Shown here piece after piece: positions 1-11,216 of a stretch of 64,000 bases of DNA; within the stretch, counting starts at the first letter, position 1, and the number at the start of each line of letters is the position of its first letter. The notes under the pieces are model-generated. The model made no database searches. It had not been told where the DNA came from and saw only the letters and a program-made list of their open reading frames with translations. Source of the stretch: Agapanthus africanus (lineage: Eukaryota > Streptophyta > Magnoliopsida > Asparagales > Amaryllidaceae); NCBI GenBank assembly GCA_030015575.1, contig CM057346.1, forward strand, positions 113,131,899-113,195,898, read 5' to 3'. A program made the translations under genes and the position numbers.

Positions 1-593
1 TACCTCAATATCTCAAATCTCAATGTCTCAATCATAATATCCAGGGCGCCGTCAATCCAGATCGGCCCCTACCATCCATCTCATGACTACGACGGTATCC
101 TCCGGATATCCGACGTATCGAGTAATATCACCGGTCGGTAGTGCTCCCCTTCCAAGCTCAACGCCATCTCCTGCGATCTTCTTGCCCCGGGGTACCGCAC
201 CAGGCCTACCATGTACCCGAAACGGTTCCTCCACTCCTCAAATCGGGTCTCGAAATCCATCAGCAAACTCATGGTGGACGATTCATACATCATGGGAAAA
301 CCGCATTTTGATTAAAAAGAGAAAGCAGTTTATATGTATGTTTTTGCGGTTTTCCTCCAAATCCAGAAAACATCATGGAAACCCGAATCCGAATCATCAA
401 TAGCATGTGAAATCATGAATATGAGCATGAGAATCCATGAATGCAGCATATAATGAATAACAGTATCCATGATGTGACAAGCAATAGCTACAATGTCAAG
501 CTAGCATATAAGGCAAGCATACTAATATCATGTTACTACTAGCTATCAAGCTAAATCAAGCAATAATGTTTTCTAAGTGTTCGTGACATGGCA

Positions 594-659
594 ATTACCG
601 ATGAAGATGTGTGTGCGACAGCAAATAAGTGTACGTGGTACATACGCATCATCTGTAAT
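594..659 (-). other. Conserved LTR stem-loop (copy 1)
   Basis: The arms ATTACCGATGA and TCATCTGTAAT flank a GTGTGTG-rich loop. The same structure with different, still-pairing arms occurs at 6589-6645, 33881-33939, 41967-42025 and 62350-62415. Confidence 0.6.
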
Positions 660-3148
660 GGTGCTGGTGTCCTAGCAGCAAGATATCAATAATAGAGTAT
701 GAATCACAACAGTATGCGATGCAGAGTAACAATAATAATATGCGGGAACTGAAATACTAAACACCATGATCACTAAGCTGCATCTAATGTCATAAAAGTC
801 ACATAGCTACACCACTCCAAGGCTGAGCTAAAGCTAACAGTAAGTAAAGGAAACCGCCTAACCTCTGAATCGATACATATATATACATATATAGTCGGTG
901 ATCCCGCTTCGATAATATCAAATCCGATACCATATCTCTATAATCAGTTATCCCCAAGTCAAGAGGGCGGATCAAACATCAAAATATAGCTCGTACGTAA
1001 TCCGTCGTACGGCATCCCCAAATCTGGGTACGGTCGATGTCGCAATCATTATATTACTCATCTAGTATTCTCTTCATCAAATATCATAATCTGGGTACTG
1101 ACCTAAGTCTAGTACAATGCTAACATCATCACTAAAATCATGATCTGACTACTGATCGACAGTCTCTAGCAAATCGATAATCATCATCATAAATCGTCAC
1201 CAAAGAATACGCATCGCCGAATACGGCCTATCATAATTATCTTGACATATCAATTCATAACGTATCTCATCACGTATCGTAATCACCTGTCGATCATTTA
1301 TATATTTATGTCACTATTCCTATGGCATCATCATCCCAAAATCCGCTAAAGCATCAAGACGTATCTCAATTATGAATTTTATCATATCACAGACATCATA
1401 ATCTAAGATCAAACCCATCGACTCACATCAATCCCAAGTATCATCCTCAAATCCGTAATAAACACATAGCCTCATACCCAAGTGAACACATATCCATAAC
1501 GAATACCATAACCATATATGAAATGAGGATGTATGCAAGTATGTATATGTGTGTATGTATGTGTAGTGCACCCACTACCCTATGGTTTCGTAACCTTTCA
1601 CCAATCCAATATACCAATATCCATTTAAACATCAATAATAATCCCAACAACATATAATAAATTGTTGGTGTGTATACGCATCCGTATACATCACCACGGA
1701 CTGCGGGGGTGCTATACGCCATCCACCCGACTTCTCCCCGTAGATATAAATCTACTCACCTAGTTAAATGTGCCGGTGCCGATGTCGCCGTTTGCATCTC
1801 CAACGTCTTGACGCCACGTGGGGTACCTACAAGGATATCACACGCTAAAACTCATGAAAACCATGTCGGAAACCAAAATGGTGCACACTACGCCCATAGG
1901 GAAAAACCTGTGACCTTGTGTGCAAAAACAGCCAATCACCACTGTCGTTGACGTCCAAACGCCACCCGACAGATACGAATCATCGAATATCAAAATCCAT
2001 ATGAAAACGAGTCGTAAATCATACGCCAACTCATGAAATTCAACCCAGATTTTACCCTAACAGGAAACAGTCAAAACTAGACATACCGGGGGTCAATTTT
2101 ACATGAAAAAGGGGCTGTGCACGCAAAACAAGGCAGTTTTACCCTGCTCTGGCCGCAAATTGCGGCCAGGGGGATTAAATTTGCGGCCGGGACTTTGAGA
2201 GGGTGGCTAGGGCTTTGGGTAGTGGTTCTAGGGTGCCTGCACAGCTCACTGCCAAGTCAATTTTACTCTAGGAGGTCCCGGGTGAAAGCAGTTTCCAGAA
2301 AGGTCTATAAGTCGACAAAAATGCTAAATACGCCAAGTATAACAAATCTGGTATTTACTGGAAATCTGGGGTAAATCTTGGTTACACTGGTCTTAACAAC
2401 ACCTAGTAAGGCTATACTAACAATCTAAACCAACACTTGGTCAAGTCTCACTCAAATTCTCCTAAACTAGCACTAATCTTCAATATAACACTAAATTTCA
2501 GCTAAACAACTATAACTTTGCAAGATAGGGAGTTGGGTTGTGAGATTATACCTCAAGAGTGTCCTAGGGTGTAGGAGAAGGGAAGGTTGAAGGAAGGAGG
2601 AGGGGTGGTTGCTGCTGAAGTGCTGCTGTGTTGCAGGAGTTGCTGATGCTGATGATGTTTTTAACAGCAGTTTGCTGAAACTGTTTTCTTTTGGTATTCA
2701 ACAACAGAATGTTGCTTATGCTGGAATTGTTGTGGCTATTGTTGTTGTTACTTGGTGATGTGGGAATGGTTTTGGTGGTGTGGTGGTGTTGTGTTGAAGG
2801 GTATTGTTTTCAACTAATGTAGAATTGAGGCTGAAGGGTTGATATTAGCTGAAGTTGTGTGCTGCTGCTGCTGAAGATGGTGATGCTGCTGATGTTTTGA
2901 TGTCTGCTGGGGTGGCTGAAATGTGTGCTGTAGGTGTAGGGGGCTGATGTGATGAAATTGAGGCTGTAGAGTGTTGATAGGGGTGTCTAGGTGTGGGGCT
3001 AAGGTGGCTGAAGTGGAAAATTGGGGGCTGCACTTTCTTCATCAGCTGCTGTTGTTTTTCTCTTTTGTTTTCCTTTGTGTGTGGGTGCAGCAGCTGCTAC
3101 TGATGGGGCTGGTGTGTTGTGTATAATATGGTGGGGTGAGTAAGAGAT

Positions 3149-3176
3149 GTGAGTGAGTGAATGAGTGAGTGAGTGA
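3149..3176. repeat. (GAGT)n microsatellite
   Basis: GAGTGAGT-type tetranucleotide run within the minus-strand LTR. Confidence 0.8.
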
Positions 3177-3274
3177 GAGGGAGAGATGTGAGGCAACAAG
3201 TTAAAGTGAATGGTGATTGTGACATTACCTAGGAGCCTCCCTTCTCTCTCTCCAAATAAAATCTCAACCATCAT

Positions 3275-3276
<2 letters not shown>

Positions 3277-3307
<31 letters not shown>
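3277..3307. repeat. (CT)n microsatellite
   Basis: About fifteen CT dinucleotides inside the LTR; on the element's own strand this is a GA tract. Confidence 0.9.
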
Positions 3308-3309
<2 letters not shown>

Positions 3310-3735
3310 GCACAAGTCAACATAACCCTAATCCAATTGTAAATAAGGCCACACCCTTAGTTAACCCCACTAACCTAACCCATTGGTTCAAGTCACCAAG
3401 GTCATCTAAGCATGGTTCACCCTACGCTTATCATGAGTCCAAAACATGAGACAAGTATGGAAAATGTTATGTGCACAATTTTGCACAAAAAGCCAAAAAA
3501 CCAATTAGCGATTTTTAATCGCGGTTAACACCAAAATAACATATAATCCATCATAAAAACTGTAAAATGGCATATTTCCACAAAACAAGCTATTTTAGAA
3601 TTTCTATAATTTTCTCCAGAATTTTCACCATTTATCGGTATTTAATTATACCGACTATTAAAATATTCATTAAAAATTAATATTAAATTATGGAAATTCC
3701 CAAAAATAATATTTTATTTTTTTTGAAATGTTACA

Positions 3736-3958
3736 CAAGCTCATGTCGCTGCGCTCGAATGGCCTCAACCAATGAACTCATCGTCTGGCGTATGTCCTGC
3801 ATCTCTGCCACAAGCCTATCAATATAATTTATCGAAGGCGGATCCATCTGCTCCGGTGCAACGAGCGTGCCATCCTGGTCAGTCTTCATCCCATACAAGT
3901 CAACTCTGATCTCGGCTCTCGCTGCATCACTCTGAGTCCTCATAGTCATCGGCGGCAA
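3736..3958 (-). pseudogene. Chromovirus gag N-terminus, fossil fragment
   Basis: The minus-strand translation has an N-terminus close to that of Tekay-B gag: a PPxTxRxQ start, then a DPP...IDRLVAEMQDIRQTMSSLVE segment matching the coiled-coil-like start of the Tekay-B protein. Only about 75 residues remain; the rest is replaced by the LTR at 1-3735. An acceptor-like pyrimidine run ending in TTAG lies just upstream, as in Tekay-B. It is a broken capsid-gene remnant. Confidence 0.75.
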
Positions 3959-4193
3959 AGGCTAATATGGAAATAGGATTCGAAAAGAATACGGAAATAG
4001 AATCACAAGGATATGTATCATCAAGGAAGGAATTTCAAGTAATTTTACTTAGGTCACTTTAGGCGGAGTACCGTGTCGTAAATATACCGCGGAACATACA
4101 CACGCTATGTTACTCTGTTTAAGTTACCTGCTCCATCATACCAAGGTCGTCCTACACTCCGAAAGGTAAAACCTAGCGCTCTAATACCAACTT
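3959..4193 (-). mobile_element. Chromovirus leader with primer-binding site
   Basis: Untranslated leader between the LTR end (4194) and gag. The minus strand at 4178-4189 reads TGGTATTAGAGC, complementary to the 3' end of initiator tRNA-Met with one difference. The downstream text, with its GGAGTACCGTGTCG-type block, is related to the Tekay-B leader at 35520-35600. Confidence 0.75.
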
Positions 4194-4924
4194 TGTCACG
4201 ACCAGAAAATGGCACGTGATGGCCCTTAAAACTATGCAACGTCTACAGGCGTAATGCAATTTAAGTAAGCCGAAAACCAAGCAATCTAAACTATCAAAAG
4301 TAGTAAGAAATAAGAACATTGATAAAACTTTTTGAAATCTCAAAACAAATTCCTTAAAGTCTAACTTTTATTCCTTTAAAATTTTGACAGCACCTCCTTT
4401 GTAAAACAAGCCCCCAAAAATGGGTACAACATAATATAAGTAAAAGCATCCTAAACAGGAGCAAAATCCATGCCCAATGGCAGAAAACAACCACCGCAAC
4501 AGATATACGACGCCGTAGCGAAGAAAGAGACGATATAATAAAACTGCATAAAAACCTCCAAGTCATAAAATAATATACAATATCGTCCTCACATAAAGTC
4601 TCTAAGTCATACAAGATAATGGTAGATGGAGAGTACAAGGTACAAGATAACAATAACTACAATAGATAGCCGCAAAAACCCACCTATAGCAAAACCGTGC
4701 ACAGTCAGCCGAAGCGGTATCTGCAGCAAAAGATGATACAAATGATGGAAATAGCCCTGCCTCTGACTATCCTGAGGAACACCTGCAAAACACTGTGGCA
4801 CAACGGGGGTGAGTTGCCAACTCGTGAATAGTAAAATAACATATGTAGGTAATCGCGAGTATGCATGTACAGCGCGAACTAACATAAGCATCTAATAGCA
4901 ATGAATGGTCATATGTCATGCATC

Positions 4925-5110
4925 AGTCATGAAAGGTATGCTAGCAGGTACTACTAATACATGAAGCAATAAAATAACAAACTGTATGCAATAATCATAT
5001 AAGGTACTCTATCAGGTGCAACTAATACATGAAGCAATGCAAATAATAGTATGTAAATGCAACAGTCATGGAAAGTACTCTATCAGGTACTACCATTACA
5101 TGAAACAGTG
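4925..5110. repeat. ~75-bp imperfect tandem repeat, about 3 units
   Basis: Units recognised by GGTACTCTATCAGGT followed by an ACTAATACATGAAGCAAT-type segment, near 4935, 5003 and 5075. Confidence 0.6.
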
Positions 5111-5244
5111 TATGAACAATAAATGTGGAGTATGGAACAAAACATGTCATTTCTACGAAAATCCTAACCTCGTGATAGGACCAAAATCCAACAAGACAAT
5201 CAAATTCCCAATTTCCACAAATCAGCCCCCAAATTAGCTCTCAT

Positions 5245-5425
5245 ATCATGTAAGTCTCATATATCCTTAATGTACAATATCAAGTAAATCTCATATATCC
5301 CGAATGTACAATATCAGTATATCCCACATATCATGTGTGTACAATATCAGTATATCCCATATATCCTATGTGTACAATATCAGTATATCCCACATATCCT
5401 GTGTGTACAATATCAGTATCAAGTA
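5245..5425. repeat. ~34-bp tandem array
   Basis: About five units of the pattern TGTGTACAATATCAGTAT followed by CCCATATATCC, within the minus-strand LTR. Confidence 0.75.
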
Positions 5426-5955
5426 AGTTTCATATAAGGTGAGTGTCTAACATCGACACCCAAAATATCATGAAACAAGTGTCAAGTATCGACACCGAAA
5501 TACTGATCTATCAGGTGTTGTTACCACGACTGGCCCCCTGATAGGTACGTATCATACGCTACACCGAAAAGCCCGAGTGCCTAGCTCTGACCCTCGTCTC
5601 TCGACGTATCCATACGTACATGACCCCGATCGGTATCCCCACGATAACCGCCGTGTCAGAAATACTGTCACCGGTAGGTACTTGCCCGCCTTCCAGGCTC
5701 ATCGCCTATCATCTGCGATTATCTTGCCGAGGGGAACCGTACCGGGCCCCACCATGTACCCACACACGGCCCACTACTCCTCCTCGGATGGGGTATATAT
5801 AAGCTCAGAACTGAGAAATCTCATGGTGACTGCAGAAATATCATATCAAGAGAAAACGGGTTTTTCAAATAATGCATAATTTCATGAAACAACCACGGTC
5901 CTCAAATCCAGAAAACATCTAGTAATGAATAAGTATAACTGCATGAATCAATACA

Positions 5956-6030
5956 TATATATTAGCGTCCCACTCCACTAATATATACATATATGCATAT
6001 ATAACAGCGTCCCACTCCACTGTTATATAT
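5956..6030. repeat. Twin hairpins with identical loop and co-varying arms
   Basis: Two successive hairpins share the 12-nt loop CGTCCCACTCCA. The first (5956-5987) pairs TATATATTAG with CTAATATATA; the second (5997-6030) pairs ATATATAACAG with CTGTTATATAT. Confidence 0.8.
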
Positions 6031-6588
6031 ACTTAGGAGTAACAATATCAGGGAACATCATATGAAATCCAAGAATATAACATATGCAGCATGAAACAGT
6101 AATATGAGCATATAAAGGAAAACCGCTATTTAACTGCAACAAGTTATTAAATATATATCATGCGATTCCTGATTTCTCCGAAATCAGATGCAACATCATA
6201 TACAGGTGAACATGTAGCTATAACAAGGTATGCGTAACCATGTCGGTATAGCAAGATATGTATGTCCATATGTAAGTATGTTTGATGTAAAAGTATCTGT
6301 AGTAAGGTACGTCTCTATGCCTATCCATAATACCCTCCAGGTATATGTATGTATGTATGCCAAATGTACATATAGCTATATCTCATATGTGTATATACCT
6401 ATCACTAATAGTACACTACCCTATAGGTATATGGGTAACTAGCATGTAACCATGTCAGGGCATATGTGTAAGTATGTAGGTATACAGGTATGCTATAAGT
6501 CATATGCATAAAGAAATATGAACCAATGTCTCAATGTCCCTAACCAAATAATATCATATCTATAAGGGTGTTGTGCGTGTCATGGCAA

Positions 6589-6645
6589 TTATTGACGGTG
6601 TGTGTGGCATACAATTAGTGCTCGTGCAACATAAATCGTCAATAA
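6589..6645 (-). other. Conserved LTR stem-loop (copy 2)
   Basis: TTATTGACG pairs with CGTCAATAA around a GTGTGTG...AGTGCTCGTG loop, in the same context (CATGGCAA before the stem) as the other copies. Confidence 0.6.
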
Positions 6646-7189
6646 CAGTGCAGTTTCCTAAGGACACTAGTCCAAGCATAACAAGTAACTAAGCAATAGG
6701 GTGTATGCGTAACTCTAATTATGCAGTAGAATATGCGACAAAACATAACATTTCTAGCCCAGACGCATAACGCCATGCGGGCGATTCCCCTGTAGATGTT
6801 AAATCTACTCACAATGGTCTCAAGCTATGAAAATCCGACCACCTGCTTCCCTTTGTTCGCAGCGTCCGAAGTCCCCGCTTGCGACGCTAAAATTTCATAT
6901 ACACATAAACAGAGCAAAAGCTCAGAATTGACCAATATAACGTAAACTATGTTTTAAATGACGCACCAACACTAAACTAACTCGCAAGTGTCCGCCTAGT
7001 GGCTAACGTGCGTGACGATACTACGAAACCTATCCAAGTGCAGCAGCTGCACAAGATCACGATTCGTGTCGGATAACGTAACACGCGTAGAAAATGATCA
7101 AACGTCCATATAGACTTGCCAGTACTTAGTTTAGCTAAAATAAAGCTAGTGCACAAGCTTTGGGGGTATATGGGACATTTTGGTTCAAT

Positions 7190-8095
7190 TAGAATTTTTC
7201 CCTATTTTAATATTATTTTAATGTGGTATTTACATTTTGGGTTTGGGAAATTTCTCCAAAAATTGTATCTTTTCAAATAAATCAAACTTGAGTAAAACAA
7301 ACCCTTCACATAATATCTAGATCTTGTGTGCTAATAGGATTTAAAGTTTAAAGAAAATAAAAGAATGGAATAGGTGGCATGTGCATGCATATGCATTAAT
7401 GTACATTTATTGCAAGACCTGGCTAGAAAATTCCACATAAATCCCTCACCTTCCTCACTTGGCCGAGCACCTTCCTCCTTGACTTTTTCTTTCACCATTT
7501 GCATCAATTCAAGCTTAATAAATCTTCAAAATTCCCAAATTAATCTCACAAAACACATCAAGACTTGTTTTTGCCATCATGATCACTTGGAGCTAGGAAA
7601 GCTTGGATCTTGGGAGCAAGTGTTGATAGGTATAATCCCTTAACTGTTAAATAGGAGTTTTATAATGTGTAGCTCGTTGGTTATTGTATAGAACACTTAA
7701 AATATCGTTTCGTACCAATATCGTTTTTTTTGTGTCTTTTTATAGCTTCTATGAACTACTGTGACCTAGGATTTTTACTAAGTGACCAAACAAGATTGTA
7801 GTGATGTACTAGTGAACCTAAGATCCCACCTGTGACACGAGACCCACCCCACCGGCTTTAGCCGGCGACCTTTTTGCAAATTCCGGCGACACCGGTTTTG
7901 GAGGGGAGTTGAGTGTTGGGTTTTTTGTAGGTAGCTATCTGCTGTTGATTAGGGGTGTTTGGTACTGTTTACTTTTTTAGTATTTACAGTATGCAAAATC
8001 TGGGATACAGTCGGGTTAAAACGGAAAATACCGATAATTTTACCCTAAAACGGAAAAAATTCGCATAACGAGTTCTAAAACGTTACACTTATCTC
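7190..8095 (+). mobile_element. Chromovirus LTR-like fragment, tentative
   Basis: The AT-rich stretch (7190-7370), CT-rich leader-like segment (7430-7560), GCTTGGATCTTGGGAGCAAG segment near 7600 and CCGATAATTTTACC-type tail (about 8020-8090) follow the same order as U3-R-U5 landmarks of the Tekay-B LTR at 32600-33550. The match is architectural rather than base by base. It abuts the Tat-A LTR at 8096. No gene is apparent. Confidence 0.35.
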
Positions 8096-8507
8096 TGTTC
8101 TTACCTAGTATTTTGGCAAATGGATGATCTTTTTCAAGATGAGAATTAAATTCTCATTTGTTTTTATAGACGCTTATGGAGAAATCTTTTCTCTCGTAAA
8201 AGCTTGGGGGAAGTATTCTCTCAAAGATTATGGAGGGTATTGTTTATATGAGACTTGAAATCTCAAGTCCTTTATATAGGAGAGGGAGAAATATCAATTA
8301 GTTTGAGAAAATTTCTGATTGAGAGATCTCAATTAATCTAATTAATCTCAATGATCAGCCGGGGAATTTTATCCACCGTTGGATCTAAGATCCAGGGAAT
8401 TTCTGCTTAACAGAAAATATTTTCTGTTCGTTTTAATAAGATTAGGAAAATATTTTCATAACAAAGAATTTGACTCTATCTTTTGATTTGATTGGTGATA
8501 TTATAAT
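8096..8507 (-). mobile_element. Tat-A 3' LTR, distal part
   Basis: Continuation of the Tat-A LTR interrupted at 44712 by X1. Read leftward it holds a TATA box (8271-8278) followed by a segment resembling the Tat-B transcription start region (TTCAAGTCTCA, CTTTGAGAGA). The far end near 8096 reads AAGAACA, like the CA-type end of the Tat-B LTR, but the partner end is missing, so this boundary is inferred. Confidence 0.6.
8271..8278 (-). promoter_or_regulatory. TATA box of Tat-A LTR
   Basis: The minus strand reads CCTATATAAAGGAC, matching CCTATATAAAGGCC of the Tat-B LTR in context. Confidence 0.65.
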
Positions 8508-8810
8508 TGTTAGGAATATGTATGCCCTAGAGGCCATTATTGATGAAATAGTGGATGCTTGGACATATATTTTAAGGATTTTCTTACTCGAAATGTGTTT
8601 CCCCTAATCAGAGCAAAGCTCTGTTCAAAATTTCAAATTTTGAAATGAACCAGCACTTCATAGCAGCGCCAGCACTGAGAAAGTCAAAGACTCTAAGGTA
8701 GCGCTCACGTGCAAAGCACATGAGCGCTAGCGCTAAGAGTGCTGCACTCTAAGCAGCGCACCACGTGCAAAGCCCGGGAGCGCTAGCACTGGAACTAAAC
8801 GTTCCCAACC

Positions 8811-9120
8811 GTTGGATCAAAGATCCAACAAACATGATTAAAAATCATCAATTGTTCAGAATAAAATTCTGTTAAGGAAAGATTCCTCAAAATCTTTCCA
8901 AACAAAAAGATTGTGCTCTGTAAATCAGAGCACCGTTGGATCAATGATCCAAAGGTGATTAAAAATCACCGAAATACAGAATAAATTCTGTATGGAAAAG
9001 ATTTCCCAATCTTGTTAAAAACAAGAAGATTGCCTTCTGTAAATCAGAAGCCCTTGGATCAAAGATCCAACAATGGGAAAATCCCCAAATCAATTGGAGA
9101 AAAGATCTCCTTAACCGATT
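8811..9120. repeat. Chain of short perfect palindromes in U3
   Basis: Roughly fifteen back-to-back hairpins with 2-6 nt, mostly AAA, loops. Examples: GTTGGATC/GATCCAAC, ATGATT/AATCAT, CAGAAT/ATTCTG, GGTGATT/AATCACC, ACAGAAT/ATTCTGT, CTTGTT/AACAAG, CTTCTG/CAGAAG. The 3' LTR has the same chain at about 29315-29610. Confidence 0.85.
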
Positions 9121-9138
9121 GAACAAATCAGCTCGCCC

Positions 9139-9146
9139 TATATAAA
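9139..9146 (+). promoter_or_regulatory. TATA box of Tat-B 5' LTR
   Basis: CCTATATAAAGGCC directly after the palindrome chain; an identical box lies at 29631-29638 in the 3' LTR. Transcription would start roughly 30 bp downstream. Confidence 0.75.
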
Positions 9147-9322
9147 GGCCCCAAGACTTCAAGTCTCAGAGATAGAAAAACATATAGAAGACCCCTCCAA
9201 ACTTTGAGAGATCTCAGAAAGAAGAGCCAAGCTCTCGGTAGAAGAAGAACTTTTCTTCAAGGTAAAAAGAATAGAAAGGCGAAATCGTCTCATATCAAAA
9301 GAAGAATTCGCTTCTTTCTTTA

Positions 9323-9585
9323 AGATCATAGATCTATAAAACCAAGGTCTTTCATAAAGAGATCAAAAGATCTCATCATAAAATAAGAAGAAAAACATAT
9401 TTCTTCTCACATATCATAGATCTATAAGACTATGGTCTTTCACAAAGAGATTATAGTATCTCATTATAAGAGGGAGGAGAATAATTCAATTCTCTTAGGA
9501 TCACAGATTCATAAAGGCAAAGCCTTTCACCAAAAAAAGAGATTGAAACATCTCCTATAGAATAAGAACTTTGTTCTTAGAATCT
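9323..9585. repeat. ~87-bp tandem units in LTR
   Basis: Three units starting near 9323, 9411 and 9499, each with ATCA(T/C)AGAT(C/T), a GGTCTTTCA-type segment and a paired AGATC...GATCT-like element. The 3' LTR holds them at about 29822-30085. Confidence 0.65.
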
Positions 9586-9649
9586 TAAGACAAAGTCTCT
9601 TATAAACGAGAATTTATTTTCTCAGATCATAAAGCGGATCAAATAGCGC

Positions 9650-9985
9650 TTTGCGCTCATAAACTAGCGCTTTGCACTCTTGGACTGGCGCTCAGCACCA
9701 AGCGCACCACATGCTCCTCACGTGTGTGCAACTTAACAGATAGCACTTTGCGCTCTTGGGCTGGCGCTCAGCGCCAAGCGCACCACGTGCTTCTCACGTG
9801 TGCGCCACTAAACAAACAGCTCTTGCACTCATAAACTGGCGCAATGCGCCCATTATCTGGCGCTTAGCGCCAAGCGCGCCACGTGCTCCTCACGTATGCG
9901 CTACCTTACAGAAGCGCTCTGCGCTCTTTGACTGGCGCAAAGCGCCAAGCTCGCCACGTGCTCCTCAGGTGTGCGCTAAGAGAAC
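9650..9985. repeat. ~80-bp GC-rich hairpin units in LTR
   Basis: Four units combining GGCGCTCAGCGCC-type palindromes with GCACCACGTGCTCCTCACGTG. The 3' LTR (about 30130-30405) has about one unit fewer. Translations of this stretch are repetitive by-products, not a protein. Confidence 0.75.
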
Positions 9986-10304
9986 ATAAATTATTCTATA
10001 AAGCGCAGAGCTATGATGAATGCTCAGCATTCAGTAAAAGACAAAAATATTGTCAGAACTCAAATCAATGCCCAGCATTGTCAAATGTTTAACATTTAAT
10101 TGAGTGGGCCGAGCCCAAGTTAGCCATTAATCCCTCATTCAGATTAATTGAGCCCATGTGCTCATAAATCTTTGATCTTAGTCCTAATTGGACTACAGAT
10201 CTCCCAACCAATATTGGTTCAAGGGTACATCTCTTCACTCCTTTGATATTTATCGTTGTAATTCTTCAGCGTCTTCAGAGAGGTGACGGGTCCCGATAAC
10301 CAAA

Positions 10305-10510
10305 CATTCCATGGACTGTGGGGTCTTTAAACTCATGGACTATGATGTCCTTAAACTTTATAGACTATGACGTCTTTAAACTATGGACTGTAGGGTCCTT
10401 AAACCCATAGACCATGATGACCGTAATGTCCTTAAACCCATGGACCGTAATGTCCTTAAACTAACATTGGACCGTAATGTCCTTAAACTAATGGACCGCA
10501 ATGTCTCTAA
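10305..10510. repeat. GGACCG...GTCCTTAAAC array in LTR
   Basis: About ten units of the type GGACCGTAATGTCCTTAAAC, each able to pair GGAC with GTCC. Related units occur at 30730-30950 (3' LTR), 20650-20755 (after Tat-B pol) and, inverted, 47755-48110 (Tat-A). Confidence 0.8.
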
Positions 10511-11074
10511 ACTAAACAACAGAGGCCAAATGCTCTTTTGTTGGATCTAAACGATCCCGTTAAGTTGATCATAGTCTAAAATTAGACTAACGTATCCTTA
10601 ACAAACGTTTAATTTGATCTTAGTCTCAAATGAGACTAACGTATCCTTAAACTCAACCCAAAACCCAAATTTAAGAAAATACGGTTTGGACTAATCCATG
10701 CCCTACGGGCGACAACATAAATTAGTCTCCGTATACAATCCACAGGCAACCAAAAACAAAACAAACACACACGATACGAAATGACCATCTGGAGAAGGAG
10801 AAAGTGGTTACCGCGATGCGGTAGCGTAATTAACTGCAGGGGCTTGCGCCTGTAGAGAAGAGCGTCCCCACAATAAAAAAAACCCCTCAACAAGGGGGAA
10901 TCTGACGAAGTCTGCTATATCAGCCGCATCCGTTTAAACCTTCGATATATGGTGTTATAAATCAACTTGGCATCTTCGGAGAGGTGGACAGATAGCACCA
11001 AATAGCATCTGCCCTCGGAATTCAGGCCTGGACGTACCAACGTCCCGGTCGCGCCTTCCAGCAGGGAATAGATT

Positions 11075-11093
11075 CTGGCACGCCCGGTGGGAC
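11075..11093 (+). promoter_or_regulatory. Tat-B primer-binding site
   Basis: TGGCACGCCCGGTGGGACC begins four bases after the LTR. Sites starting TGG are complementary to a tRNA 3' CCA end; Tat-group elements often use tRNA-Arg, but I cannot assign the tRNA here. Confidence 0.6.
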
Positions 11094-11216
11094 CTTTTCC
11101 TCTTTCCACTCCACACTTCGTGTGTCGTGTTCGCGAACGAATCGCGTTTTGACATGGTTGCCCCTGGTTTCGAGGTACTAATATTTGGTTTTCTCCTGTG
11201 CAGAAAAAAAACATCA

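Larger units (their letters stand above)
1..3735 (-). mobile_element. Chromovirus (Tekay/Del-type) LTR, cut by left edge
   Basis: Read on the minus strand the LTR begins TGTAACATTTC at 3735 and runs off the left edge. It shares blocks with the Tekay-B LTRs and the right-edge LTR: the stem-loop near 594-659, the GGTGAGTAGAT block near 1750-1765, and the CCCGG-rich segment near 180-250. It starts inside an older gag fragment, with CAAGC (3736-3740) as the candidate target duplication; the partner copy lies outside the window. Whether it is a solo LTR or part of a full element cannot be told. It holds GCTG-rich low-complexity DNA (about 2585-3120) and CT and GAGT microsatellites. Confidence 0.75.
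4194..7180 (-). mobile_element. Chromovirus LTR (5' LTR of the fossil element), 5' end unclear
   Basis: On the minus strand it ends CTGGTCGTGACA at 4194, directly before the primer site. It shares the CAACTCACCCCCGTTGTGCC block (4797-4830) with Tekay-B and the right-edge LTR, and contains the conserved stem-loop (6589-6645) and a GTGAGTAGAT block near 6805-6820. Its upstream (U3) end is not clear and appears truncated near 7180. It is well diverged from the LTR at 1-3735, so the two probably belong to different insertions. Confidence 0.65.
8596..11070 (+). repeat. Tat-B 5' LTR
   Basis: Starts TGTTTCCCC and ends GGGAATA by alignment to the other LTR, which ends in CA. It is built from successive blocks: a chain of short palindromes (8811-9120), TATA box (9139), three ~87-bp units (9323-9585), ~80-bp GC-rich hairpin units (9650-9985) and a GGACCG...GTCC array (10305-10510). 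A GCGGTAGCG-type block near 10816 and the CCGGTCGCGCC end are shared with the 3' LTR. Confidence 0.85.

Noticed and set aside
594-659. A tRNA or small RNA gene
   Set aside because: The stem-loop lacks a cloverleaf and recurs only at one position in chromovirus LTRs.
2117-2374. An 85-codon frame with TTTGCGGCCGGGAC-type GC-rich text
   Set aside because: It lies in the minus-strand LTR, has no domain and no counterpart frame in the related LTRs.
9756-9989. Open frame with repeated SAPRAPHVCAT-like phrases
   Set aside because: It is a translation of the GC-rich hairpin array in the LTR; the same happens at 30169-30411.
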